NCBI GenBank assembly: GCA_021648365.1
Contig: JAKISY010000007.1
Span: 1-64,000, forward strand
DNA length: 64,000 nt
Source of the DNA: Verrucomicrobiales bacterium
GTDB taxonomy: Bacteria; Verrucomicrobiota; Verrucomicrobiia; Verrucomicrobiales; DEV007
Reading direction: 5' to 3'
Part shown: in pieces, positions 25,962 to 33,886 of the stretch
How the letters are laid out: each line of letters starts with the position of its first letter
How positions within the stretch are numbered: position 1 is the first letter of the stretch
Notes under the pieces: model-generated
What the model was told of the DNA's origin: nothing
Databases searched by the model: none
The model's input: only the letters and a program-made list of their open reading frames with translations
Translations under genes and position numbers: made by a program

Positions 25962-26036
25962 GCGGGTGTAGCTCAGGGGTAGAGCGTGACCTTGCCAAGG
26001 TCAAAGTCGGGCGTTCGAATCGCCTCACCCGCTCCA
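25962..26036 (+). tRNA. tRNA-Gly (GCC)
   Basis: A full cloverleaf is visible: acceptor GCGGGTG with CACCCGC, anticodon stem TGACC/GGTCA around the loop TTGCCAA with anticodon GCC at 25994-25996, the T loop GTTCGAATC, discriminator T and an encoded CCA at 26034-26036. It decodes GGC and GGU. prmA begins 11 bases after it, so both may be on one transcript. Confidence 0.97.
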
Positions 26037-26047
26037 TTTTTCCTAAA

Positions 26048-26950
26048 ATGACAAGCGAGTCTCAACAGGGCATCTATCGGTGGACGAAGATCCTACGCAG
26101 CGAAAGTGAAGTCGAACACTGGCAAGCCGCCATCGAAGCCGCTCTCCTGCTCAATGCGATGATTTCTCACATCGCTGGCAAAAAATCTTGGAAGCTAGAG
26201 ATTTTTGACCCAGCATTAACACAACTCAAACCGTGGCAGGATCAATTCGACGGCAAAATCGAGCATCTCAGCACAGCCGATCTGCTTGCCATGTCTCAGC
26301 CTGCAGTGGATCAACAAACCAGCTTGCTGAAAATACGCGACCGTATCGTGATCACTCAAGCAGCTGCAAGCGAGCAAATAGAACAAGTTCGCCAACAATT
26401 TCCCAAACGCATCGTGCTCTCCTATCCACCGGCGCTAGCTTTTGGCACCGGCGAGCATGCCACCACCGCTACTTGTTTGCGTTTGATTTGCGATTTTTGC
26501 AAAAAACGCCAGAGCAAGTCCAAGCAAGCTTGGCATTTTTTGGATCTAGGCTGTGGTAGCGGCATCTTGAGCGCAGCGGCAAAAGCTATGGGAGCCAGCT
26601 CCGTTATAGGTATGGATTTCGATCCTATGGCAATACGCGCCGCCCATCGTTTGGCAGAAATCAACGGATTGCAAAACAGTGAGCTGATCGAAGCCGATGT
26701 ATTAAAATGGCAGCCGCCCGCCCAGCACAGCTATGACTTGATCGTTGCCAACATCTTCCACGATGTCTTGATCGAGCTTTTCCCCAACATTCCCAAGTGG
26801 CTCAAGCCCGACGGCGAACTGATCCTATCCGGCATCTTGGGCACTCAAGAAAAAAGTTGCCTGCACGCTGCGGAGCAAGCAGGTTTTGTTTTCGATAAAG
26901 TGGTGCGCAAAGGCAAATGGAGCACTGCTCATGGAAAATTGCGTGCATGA
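26048..26950 (+). CDS. prmA: Ribosomal protein L11 methyltransferase
   Basis: About 300 residues from ATG 26048; an upstream in-frame start would run through the tRNA and is rejected. The C-terminal domain is a class I SAM methyltransferase: FGTGEHATTATCLRL, FLDLGCGSGILSAAAKAMGA, VIGMDFDPMAIRAA and LIVANIFHDVL in the substrate region. The N-terminal part (about 1-120) would be the L11-binding domain. PrmA trimethylates L11 of the large ribosomal subunit. Confidence 0.88.
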   Translation: MTSESQQGIYRWTKILRSESEVEHWQAAIEAALLLNAMISHIAGKKSWKLEIFDPALTQLKPWQDQFDGKIEHLSTADLLAMSQPAVDQQTSLLKIRDRIVITQAAASEQIEQVRQQFPKRIVLSYPPALAFGTGEHATTATCLRLICDFCKKRQSKSKQAWHFLDLGCGSGILSAAAKAMGASSVIGMDFDPMAIRAAHRLAEINGLQNSELIEADVLKWQPPAQHSYDLIVANIFHDVLIELFPNIPKWLKPDGELILSGILGTQEKSCLHAAEQAGFVFDKVVRKGKWSTAHGKLRA

Positions 26951-27035
26951 CACAAGCAGGCTTTGAAAATGTCCCATAATGGCGTTTTGTTGTCATCACT
27001 CTTCACTCAAGAGCCTACAGACCACTTACTCAGCG

Positions 27036-28202
27036 ATGAAAAACGAAGCCACAGAGCCAAGCTCACCAGAAAGATTTGAAACCCGCGCGGTACACACTGG
27101 GCACGACTATGTGGCTGGAACTGGCGCGATCATCCCTCCCGTTTATCTGACCTCCACCTTTGAGTATGGCAACGAGGGAGGCTTTGACTACACTCGTTCA
27201 GGCAATCCCAACTTTCGCCTGCTCGAACGCACCCTGGCGAGTCTCGAATCCGCCCAACACGCCACTGTTTTTGGCAGCGGTGTAGCAGCGATCACCGCCG
27301 TGGTATCCACCTTGAAATCTGGCGACCTGGTGCTCGCCGAAGAAAACATCTACGGCTGCACCTTTCGCCTGTTTGCCCAAGTGTTCGAAAAATTTGGCGT
27401 CAAGATCATCTACACCGACTTGAGTGATCCAGCAAACTTTGAACTGATCAAAACCCATCAGCCCACTTTAGTTTGGATCGAGTCGCCCACCAATCCGCTG
27501 TTGAAAATCCTCGACATCCAAGCCATCGCCGATGCCGCCCACCAACAAAACAGCTTACTATTAGTGGACAATACGTTCGCCTCCAGCTACCTGCAACGCC
27601 CACTGGAACTTGGCGCAGATCTATCTCTGCTCAGCACCACCAAATACTCCAATGGGCACTCCGACGCGCTAGGCGGAGTGGTTTGCACCAATCATGACGA
27701 GTGGCAAGACAAGATGATCTTTGCCCAAAAAGCACTTGGGCTGCAACCCTCACCTTTTGATAGTTGGTTGATCCTACGTGGCGTCAAAACCCAATCGCTG
27801 AGAATGGAACGTCACAGCTCCAACGCCTTAGAGCTTGCACGTTTTTTAGAACAACAAACTTCAGCACGCAGAGTGCTCTATCCATTTTTGGAATCTCATC
27901 CGCAATATGAAATCGCCATTCGACAGATGCGCTCCGGATCAGGCATCGTCACGGTCGATTTTGATTGGGATCTCGAGCAAACTTTACAATTTGTCGAGAG
28001 CCTGCGCTACTTCCCCAAAGCTGAAAGTCTAGGCGGCATCGAATCCCTCTGCTGTCATCCCGCCTCGATGACTCACGCCGCCATCCCCAAAGCAACTCGC
28101 GAAGCTGTCGGCATCACCGATTCCTTAGTCCGCTTTTCTGTCGGTATTGAAAATATTGTGGATCTGCTCGATGACATCCGCCAAGCTCTGGCAAAGATCT
28201 AA
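27036..28202 (+). CDS. Cystathionine gamma-synthase/lyase family enzyme
   Basis: About 388 residues of the Cys/Met metabolism PLP family. Typical motifs: FETRAVHTGHDY at the start, PPVYLTSTFEYGN, YTRSGNPNFRLLERTLASLE, IESPTNPLLKI, LLVDNTFASSYLQRP, and the PLP lysine in LLSTTKYSNGHSDALGG. Members make or split cystathionine or act on O-acylhomoserine; the sequence alone does not settle which. ATG 27036 is preferred over 26979. A second, longer family member starts 32 bases downstream, so both probably serve transsulfuration or methionine synthesis. Confidence 0.88.
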   Translation: MKNEATEPSSPERFETRAVHTGHDYVAGTGAIIPPVYLTSTFEYGNEGGFDYTRSGNPNFRLLERTLASLESAQHATVFGSGVAAITAVVSTLKSGDLVLAEENIYGCTFRLFAQVFEKFGVKIIYTDLSDPANFELIKTHQPTLVWIESPTNPLLKILDIQAIADAAHQQNSLLLVDNTFASSYLQRPLELGADLSLLSTTKYSNGHSDALGGVVCTNHDEWQDKMIFAQKALGLQPSPFDSWLILRGVKTQSLRMERHSSNALELARFLEQQTSARRVLYPFLESHPQYEIAIRQMRSGSGIVTVDFDWDLEQTLQFVESLRYFPKAESLGGIESLCCHPASMTHAAIPKATREAVGITDSLVRFSVGIENIVDLLDDIRQALAKI

Positions 28203-28234
28203 CCTCGCTCCTGCACTGCCCATTTTTTCAGCTC

Positions 28235-29740
28235 ATGAGAAATCTTCTCACCGACCCCATGTCCCGCCCGCAAGACCTCGGCGGTCCCATTCCCGATTCG
28301 CATCACGCGGTATCAGTGGCATTGCCGCTATGGCAACACGTGATCGGCTATGAAGAACAAGATCCCCAGGTGATCGAGCAATTACAATGCGGCTACCCGC
28401 GATTTTTCCTTCACCCCGATGTGGTCAAGTTGAATGCTCTGGCAGCCACCCGATTTGCTAAGCAAGACGAAGGCTGCGTTGTTTTTCCCTCACCTGCCGC
28501 CGCACAACGCTGCATGCTTTATATCAAAAAGCGTTTTGACGTCTCCAGTCGTAGCCAGTCTTTCGGATGGGAACAATTGACCGCTGTGATCTTAGCTGCA
28601 GATCAGCAAAGCTCAGCGCTGAAGTTCTGGCGCTTCGGCGGAGAAATCGTTAGTAGCCGCATGGCAGCAAGCGCCTTGGCTGCCAACAGTGATGCAAGTC
28701 AAGTATGCCCGTCCATCGCTAAGCAAGGAACTGCAGCTAAGCTCATAATACGCCAACGCCTCGCCGAGCTCAGCGGTCAACCGATCGAAGATGTGTTTCT
28801 GTTCTCCTGTGGCATGTCCGCCATCTTTGCTGTGCAACGAGTCGCCTCCAGCCGATTTCCAGGACGCAAAAGCGCCCAACTAGAATTCCCCTACGTCGAT
28901 GCGCTCAAAGTACAGGAAGAATTTGGACCAGGGGTGCATGAATACCTCGGCGGCAGCAAGAACTTAACTGAAGAACTAAGGCGACGCTTAGAGACAGAAC
29001 CTCTCTCTGCCGTTTACACCGAAGTCCCAAGCAACCCACTACTGCGCACCGCCGATCTCGCGGCAGTAGCTGAATTGACTCGCAGCCATCGAGTCCCACT
29101 CATCATCGACGACACAGTAGGCTCTGTCGTCAACGTAGATGCCTTTCTTTTTGCTGATGTCGTCACCACCAGCCTAACCAAATATTTCAGCGGAGTCGGC
29201 GATGTGATGGGTGGAGCTGTTATTTTGAATCATCGCTCTGCCAGCGCCGACTACCTTCGCCAAGGTCTAAAAAAAGAAAGCGGCGATGACCTTTGGTTGG
29301 AAGATGCCATCGTGCTTGAAAAAAATTCTCGCGATTTTGTCCAGCGTGTACTGCAAATCAACCGCACCACCGAACAAGTAGTCGATTATTTAGCCGCCCA
29401 CCCCTTGGTGGCCGAAGTCTGCTACCCGCGCGATCATTTTCGCACAGAATTCGATGCCATTCGCAGAGAGGGAGGTGGTTTTGGCGGCATGCTCTCCATC
29501 CTGCTAAAAGGCAGCGAACAAAGCGCCGCCAAGTTTTATGACGCCCTACAAATCAGTAAAGGGCCCAGCCTAGGCGCCAATTACAGTCTCGCTTGCCCCT
29601 ACACCCTACTAGCTCATTACGACGAATTGCCATGGGCCGAATCTTGGGGAGTCCAGCGCGAGCTGATTCGTATCAGTGTCGGCTTAGAAAATGCCGATGA
29701 ACTGATTCGCCGACTGCAAGACGCCTTCGATGCGGTGTGA
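28235..29740 (+). CDS. Cystathionine gamma-synthase-like enzyme, long (fungal-like) type
   Basis: 501 residues, about 110 longer than its neighbour. After an N-terminal extension with PDSHHAVSVALPLWQHVIGYEE and CGYPRFFLHP it has the family core: FLFSCGMSAIFAVQR, VYTEVPSNPLLRTADL, VPLIIDDTVGSVVNVD, and the PLP lysine in TTSLTKYFSGVGDVMGGAV. From memory, this extended layout and the TKYFSG form resemble fungal cystathionine gamma-synthase (Str2/MET-7) more than bacterial MetB. Likely forms cystathionine from an activated homoserine and cysteine, with the preceding gene acting on the product. Confidence 0.75.
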   Translation: MRNLLTDPMSRPQDLGGPIPDSHHAVSVALPLWQHVIGYEEQDPQVIEQLQCGYPRFFLHPDVVKLNALAATRFAKQDEGCVVFPSPAAAQRCMLYIKKRFDVSSRSQSFGWEQLTAVILAADQQSSALKFWRFGGEIVSSRMAASALAANSDASQVCPSIAKQGTAAKLIIRQRLAELSGQPIEDVFLFSCGMSAIFAVQRVASSRFPGRKSAQLEFPYVDALKVQEEFGPGVHEYLGGSKNLTEELRRRLETEPLSAVYTEVPSNPLLRTADLAAVAELTRSHRVPLIIDDTVGSVVNVDAFLFADVVTTSLTKYFSGVGDVMGGAVILNHRSASADYLRQGLKKESGDDLWLEDAIVLEKNSRDFVQRVLQINRTTEQVVDYLAAHPLVAEVCYPRDHFRTEFDAIRREGGGFGGMLSILLKGSEQSAAKFYDALQISKGPSLGANYSLACPYTLLAHYDELPWAESWGVQRELIRISVGLENADELIRRLQDAFDAV

Positions 29741-30056
29741 TCAGCCTTATTTCCTTCTGGTAATTATTACAATTCTGAAAGCCGCACAAAAAAAGGGATT
29801 TTCTTTGAACAAATTTGACTTTTTTGTAGTCTATGCTAAGAGCGAGTTGTAAAAAACAGGGCTTAAGTTCGGGGGAAATCCAATTCTAACCAGAATAGGA
29901 CGGCTTTTTGTTAATGAAAAGACAAATTTACCTCGTAATAACGCTGAAATAATAGTAAACACTTGCCGTTAGAACGTATAGACGGTTAAGCAGATAGATT
30001 TAGAACCAAGTAATCGGAGCCCCTGATCCAATACCAATAGATAAACAAAGAGAGAC
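29741..30056. other. Intergenic region upstream of the sigma factor gene
   Basis: 316 bases without a gene. It must contain the promoter and a long 5' leader of the sigma factor. TTGACT at 29815-29820 and TATGCT at 29832-29837 are only 11 bases apart and do not form a standard promoter. The ATG at 30057 is preceded by an AGAGAG-type ribosome site. No riboswitch or terminator was recognised. Confidence 0.5.
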
Positions 30057-30995
30057 ATGGCGAATCTTGAATTAGATGGGGGCATCAAAATTTACCTGCG
30101 GGAGATCGGCAAAACGCCGCTCTTAACTCGTGAGGAGGAAGTAGAGTTGGCAGATCGTATTAAGGTCGGCGATGCGGAAGCACGCTCGCACATGATCAAA
30201 GCCAATTTGCGATTAGTGGTGAAAATCGCCCAAGATTACGCCAATTACGGCCTACCTTTGTTGGATTTGATTTCCGAAGGGAATATTGGCCTGATGAAAG
30301 CCGTCGAACGCTTCGACCCTAATAAAGGGGGCAAATTAAGTACTTACGCAGCTTGGTGGATCAAACAGTCCATCAAACGCGCTTTGGCGAACCAAAGCAA
30401 AACCATTCGCCTACCTGTCCACATGGTGGACAAAATTTCTAAAATGCGACGTGTGGCTATGGTTCTCAGCGAAGAGCTGGGGAGAGAACCCACCGACGAA
30501 GAATTAGCAGATGAGATCGGCATCGATCGCGCCAAGCTATCGCATCTGAAGTCCGCAGCTCTGCGCCCAGCCTCGCTGGATGCGCCGATCAGCGACGACG
30601 ACAATACCGAATTTGGCGAAATCATTGGTGACGAAAAAGCACAGACTCCCTTGGATCTTGTCAGTCACAAAAACATGCACCTGCAGTTGGATGACTTGTT
30701 AGAAGTGCTCGACGAACGCGAACGCAAGATTGTCGATGCACGTTTTGGCCTCAATGGTCAAAAACCTCGCACTTTGGAAGAAGTGGGGCAAGTCTTCGGC
30801 GTCACTCGTGAGCGTATTCGCCAATTGCAAAACATCGCGCTGAAAAAATTGCGTCGAGCCTTGCAGAAAAAAGAAGATCCTGGCCCACGCCCAGTAGGCG
30901 GTCCCGCCCCACGCAAAACCGAGAAATCTGCAGTGCTCGATGCACTGCTTGCGATGGAAGACGAAGGTGAAGACGTGGCACTCGCCAATTCTTAA
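30057..30995 (+). CDS. RNA polymerase sigma-70 factor, short RpoD/SigA type
   Basis: 312 residues. Region 1.2 (IKIYLREIGKTPLLTREEEVELA), region 2 (NLRLVVKIAQDYANYGLPLLDLISEGNIGLMKAVERFDPNKG ... STYAAWWIKQSIKRAL), region 3 (LGREPTDEELADEIGI) and region 4 (RTLEEVGQVFGVTRERIRQLQNIALKKLRRAL) are all present. Region 1.1 and the large non-conserved insert of primary sigma factors are missing. It could be the main sigma factor of a lineage with a short form or a group 2 (RpoS-like) factor; promoter class would be -10/-35 type. The end is a Pro/Gly-rich tail unlike other family members. Confidence 0.9.
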   Translation: MANLELDGGIKIYLREIGKTPLLTREEEVELADRIKVGDAEARSHMIKANLRLVVKIAQDYANYGLPLLDLISEGNIGLMKAVERFDPNKGGKLSTYAAWWIKQSIKRALANQSKTIRLPVHMVDKISKMRRVAMVLSEELGREPTDEELADEIGIDRAKLSHLKSAALRPASLDAPISDDDNTEFGEIIGDEKAQTPLDLVSHKNMHLQLDDLLEVLDERERKIVDARFGLNGQKPRTLEEVGQVFGVTRERIRQLQNIALKKLRRALQKKEDPGPRPVGGPAPRKTEKSAVLDALLAMEDEGEDVALANS

Positions 30996-31026
30996 AGCCT
31001 ACGGACAAGCCGTGCGATAATGAAGC

Positions 31027-31049
31027 GTAGTGTGGGTGTCCTCACCCGC
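31027..31049 (+). repeat. REP hairpin unit 3
   Basis: GTAG head at 31027-31030 followed by the same GGGTG-TCCT-CACCC hairpin and CCCGC end as units 1 and 2. It lies 32 bases after the sigma factor stop codon and before the 3' end of rnpB. A matching second unit is missing; only CGCGCTA at about 31064-31070 could be its remnant. Confidence 0.8.
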
Positions 31050-31082
31050 TTCTTTTTTTGACTCGCGCTATATATAAAAATG

Positions 31083-31547
31083 TGGAACAGGTCTTGTAAG
31101 CCGGATTCTGTTCTTCGGTCAGTATTGGACGAACCAAAACTCACCAAAGCACGATCATTTATCTAAAACCACCGATCCGAAGATCGATCGCCTTCCTCAC
31201 TTACGTGAGGTGCGACTATTACCCGGACTCATTCTCGGTCACCGAAGTTTCCGAAAGCCGGGCAGGCTGCCCGTTTGTCCTGTTATGTCTTGCACCGCGC
31301 GGGGTTTGTCGTGCCTCCTCAGTTACCTGAAGGAGCGGTGAGCTCTTACCTCGCCATTTCACCCTTACTCCTTTCTGCAAAAACAAAAAAGAGCGGTTTA
31401 TTTTCTGCGACACTTTCCGTCAACGGGAGCTTTCGCTACCCATCTCCCCTGGTTTCTCAGGGCGACGCTGCCTTATGGTGTCCGGACTTTCCTCTGAGTT
31501 GCAACAACCGAAGTCGTGCAAACAGCGATCATCACCGACCTGTTCCA
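31083..31547 (-). ncRNA. rnpB: RNase P RNA, class A
   Basis: Read on the minus strand, the catalytic core shows GAGGAAAGTCCGGACACC at 31477-31494 near the 5' end and AGAACAGAATCCGGCTTAC at 31096-31114 near the 3' end, the two halves of the P4 region. The ends TGGAACAGGTC and GACCTGTTCCA pair to form P1. About 465 nucleotides, a normal length for type A. The RNA cleaves the 5' leader of pre-tRNAs. Open frames inside it on either strand are not genes. The exact ends may be off by a few bases. Confidence 0.93.
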
Positions 31548-31588
31548 CAGGACTACCCTAGCCGTATTCACTGCTCAGGTAAAGGGGC

Positions 31589-32095
31589 TCAATTCACAAA
31601 AAAAGCATCTGTGATATAATAAACGATCATCAGCACGGATACGCCAAGTTTAGCGATCAATCCTGCCCCGCCACCAAGCAAGGTGCCCCAAGTTGATTTG
31701 GTCGCTGAGTTGAGCTCTTTTTTAGCAAAAATCATCTCAAAGAGAAAGGCTCCCAATAGCGGGCCAATCACCAAACCGATAAAACCAAAAAAGATGCCGA
31801 TGATGCCACCGAGGATCGCTCCACCTATTCCCCACTTGCTCGCTCCGAACCACTTGGCTCCAATCGCACCACTGACCCAATCCACCAAAATGGAAGCGGC
31901 AAATAATACCGTCAATATCACGAAACTCACCCATGTCAGACCACTCTCACTCTGACCAAAAAGAAAATAGTGCGCCACCGCGCCAAGCAGTATAAACAAC
32001 GAGCCCGGAAGAATCGGCAAAAAGGTGCCGATGAAACCCCCAAAAATCAAGGTCACCACCGTCACCCATTTTACGATTAGAATAAATATCTCCAT
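31589..32095 (-). CDS. DUF456 family membrane protein
   Basis: 168 residues with four to five hydrophobic helices and many glycines. FLPILPGSLFILLGAVAHYF and GGAILGGIIGIFFGFIGLVIGPLLGAFLFEMI with a glycine-zipper pattern are typical of DUF456, a widespread inner-membrane family of unknown function. Its stop lies about 40 bases from the 5' end of rnpB, on the same strand. It is the last gene of the dnaE-hldA run. Confidence 0.85.
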   Translation of the reverse strand: MEIFILIVKWVTVVTLIFGGFIGTFLPILPGSLFILLGAVAHYFLFGQSESGLTWVSFVILTVLFAASILVDWVSGAIGAKWFGASKWGIGGAILGGIIGIFFGFIGLVIGPLLGAFLFEMIFAKKELNSATKSTWGTLLGGGAGLIAKLGVSVLMIVYYITDAFFVN

Positions 32096-32150
32096 TAATT
32101 TTCGCTGAACTGAAGATTTTCACCAAACCTGAACTTACTCACTGCAGCCC

Positions 32151-32822
32151 TCAGTCTTTCCAATTGATCTTCTCCACCACCGGCCCTCTTTTCCCTTTGG
32201 GCCAAGTGTCCTCTTCTGGAGTGGCAGGCTTTGCTTCGCTATCACTACCCTCTGGCCAACCTAGATAGAAAATCCCCAAACACTGATCTCTTTCTGGCTC
32301 GAGTTCGATAAACTTGGTCATCTCGGCGGTGTAGACAATCGGCGGGGTGGACCAAAACCCACCCAAACCAATCGCCGAGGCTGTGAGGTGCATGTTTTGC
32401 ACCGCGCAAGCCACCGCTTCGATCTCTTCTACTTCTGGAATCTTTTCTGAATCCTGGCGCTTCATACCGATCACAATCGCCACATCTGCTTGCAAAGGGT
32501 TGCGCCCTAATTTCTCCAATTTGTCTTCGCGGAAATCCTCTTCTGAAGTTTTCAACACATAGAGACGACGTAAATAGGCCGCTAGATCTTCGCGAGCCTC
32601 ACCCGTAAAAACGGTGAAGCGCCAAGGCTCGGTCAAGCCATGACTAGGCGCCCAATTAGCATTCTCGAGAATCGCTGCAACAAAACGCTTGTCCACCGCT
32701 ACATTGTTCATCTGATCTGGCTTGATCGTGCGACGGCGACGGATCAACGCCGACGCCGCAGCGAGACGCAAAGAAGTAGGATCAAGTGGGACGTCAGGTG
32801 TATCTTCAGACATAGACCCCAT
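32151..32822 (-). CDS. Nitroreductase family protein
   Basis: 223 residues. FMN-binding nitroreductase fold: RRRRTIKPDQMNN at the start, ILENANWAPSHGLTEPWRF with the phosphate-binding region, and AVACAVQNMHLTASAIGLGGFWST plus LGIFYLGWPEG near the end, as in NfsA/RutE-like enzymes. These use NAD(P)H to reduce nitro compounds, quinones or enones; the natural substrate is usually unknown. The start may be M4 at 32813. Confidence 0.85.
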   Translation of the reverse strand: MGSMSEDTPDVPLDPTSLRLAAASALIRRRRTIKPDQMNNVAVDKRFVAAILENANWAPSHGLTEPWRFTVFTGEAREDLAAYLRRLYVLKTSEEDFREDKLEKLGRNPLQADVAIVIGMKRQDSEKIPEVEEIEAVACAVQNMHLTASAIGLGGFWSTPPIVYTAEMTKFIELEPERDQCLGIFYLGWPEGSDSEAKPATPEEDTWPKGKRGPVVEKINWKD

Positions 32823-32866
32823 TCTTGGACTGCTCGCCGTTGGCTGTCAAGTGAGCACTTCTGTAT

Positions 32867-33865
32867 TCACTCTGCCACCGCTTTCAATAAATCGTCTTTA
32901 GTGATTTCTGCGGTACCTAATTTTCCTACCACGACTCCACTAGCGCGGTTCGAGAGATCGGCGGCAGTTAAGGCATTGGCGCCGGCACAGAGCGCCATGG
33001 TGAACACGGCGATGGCTGTATCGCCAGCACCAGATACATCGAACACCTCGCGGGCACGAGTCGGGATGTGATACGGCGCCCCGCCGTCACAAAACAAAAT
33101 CATGCCCTGTTCGCCTAAGGTGATCAACACGTATTGACTGTGCCAACGCTTGAGCAAGACACTACCAACTTTCAATAAATCTACATCTTCTAGCGGTGGC
33201 AAATGACCCCCGAAATCCTGCATGCCCGCTTCATGAAAAGCCTCACTGCGGTTGGGTTTGACAGTGCAGACCCCTTTCCAGTCGATGCAGTTTTTTGGGT
33301 TAGGATCTACAGTAACCAGAACATCTCCTGCTGTGGCAATCTCTACGACCTCCCGCACTAGCGCGTCGTCAATCAGCCCCTTGCCATAGTCTTCGATGAT
33401 GATGCCATCCACTTCGCTGATCACAGCTCGCAATTGATTCAATATTAAGCTACGCGCGCTGTCACTAAGGGCTTGTTTTTTCTCGCGATCAATGCGCACC
33501 ACTTGTTGATGCTGCGCAACCACTCGAGTTTTAGTGATGGTAGAAAAACTTTTCTCCACTAGCATGTGATCGATGCCAATATGATTTTTTTCTAAAGTAT
33601 CTGCTAAGACCTCGCCTTCACTGTCGGCTCCGATCAAGCCGATCAGTTCAGCTTTAGCTCCAAAAGGCGTGATGTTGCGCGCAACATTGGCGGCTCCGCC
33701 TGGGTAAACCGATTCGCGACTGACCTCGACAACCGGCACGGGTGCTTCGGGAGAAATCCGCGTCACGTTGCCCCAAATAAAACGGTCCAACATCACATCG
33801 CCAATCACTACGATACGTAGCTTGCTGAATGATTCGATCAATGATTCTATATCCTTGTTTGACAT
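32867..33865 (-). CDS. hldA: D-glycero-beta-D-manno-heptose 7-phosphate kinase
   Basis: 332 residues of the PfkB/ribokinase fold: VVIGDVMLDRFIWGNVTRISPEAPVPVVEV at the start, PGGAANVARNI, VTVDPNPKNC, and the anion hole with catalytic Asp in DVSGAGDTAIAVF. The N-terminal kinase half of E. coli HldE aligns to it, while the adenylyltransferase half is missing, so the heptose pathway must use a separate HldC. It points to lipopolysaccharide with heptose in this organism. 21 bases downstream of dnaE. Confidence 0.88.
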   Translation of the reverse strand: MSNKDIESLIESFSKLRIVVIGDVMLDRFIWGNVTRISPEAPVPVVEVSRESVYPGGAANVARNITPFGAKAELIGLIGADSEGEVLADTLEKNHIGIDHMLVEKSFSTITKTRVVAQHQQVVRIDREKKQALSDSARSLILNQLRAVISEVDGIIIEDYGKGLIDDALVREVVEIATAGDVLVTVDPNPKNCIDWKGVCTVKPNRSEAFHEAGMQDFGGHLPPLEDVDLLKVGSVLLKRWHSQYVLITLGEQGMILFCDGGAPYHIPTRAREVFDVSGAGDTAIAVFTMALCAGANALTAADLSNRASGVVVGKLGTAEITKDDLLKAVAE

Positions 33866-33886
33866 GATGGTATATTTTACAAAATT

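Noticed and set aside
25962..26036. GCGGGTG ... CACCCGC as another REP unit
   Set aside because: It is the acceptor stem of tRNA-Gly, with a full cloverleaf and CCA.
26951..27035. SAM or cobalamin riboswitch before the transsulfuration genes
   Set aside because: Only 85 bases separate prmA and the gene, and no riboswitch core was seen.
26979..27035. Longer N-terminus of the first transsulfuration enzyme
   Set aside because: The added residues (MAFCCHHSS...) are not family-like; ATG 27036 fits better.
29815..29837. Promoter TTGACT / TATGCT before the sigma factor gene
   Set aside because: The spacing is 11 bases, too short for a sigma-70 promoter.
31219..31619. Open frames inside 31083-31547
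   Set aside because: They lie in rnpB, whose conserved core is clear on the minus strand.
32867..33865. Bifunctional HldE
   Set aside because: Only the kinase half is present; the adenylyltransferase half is missing in all frames nearby.
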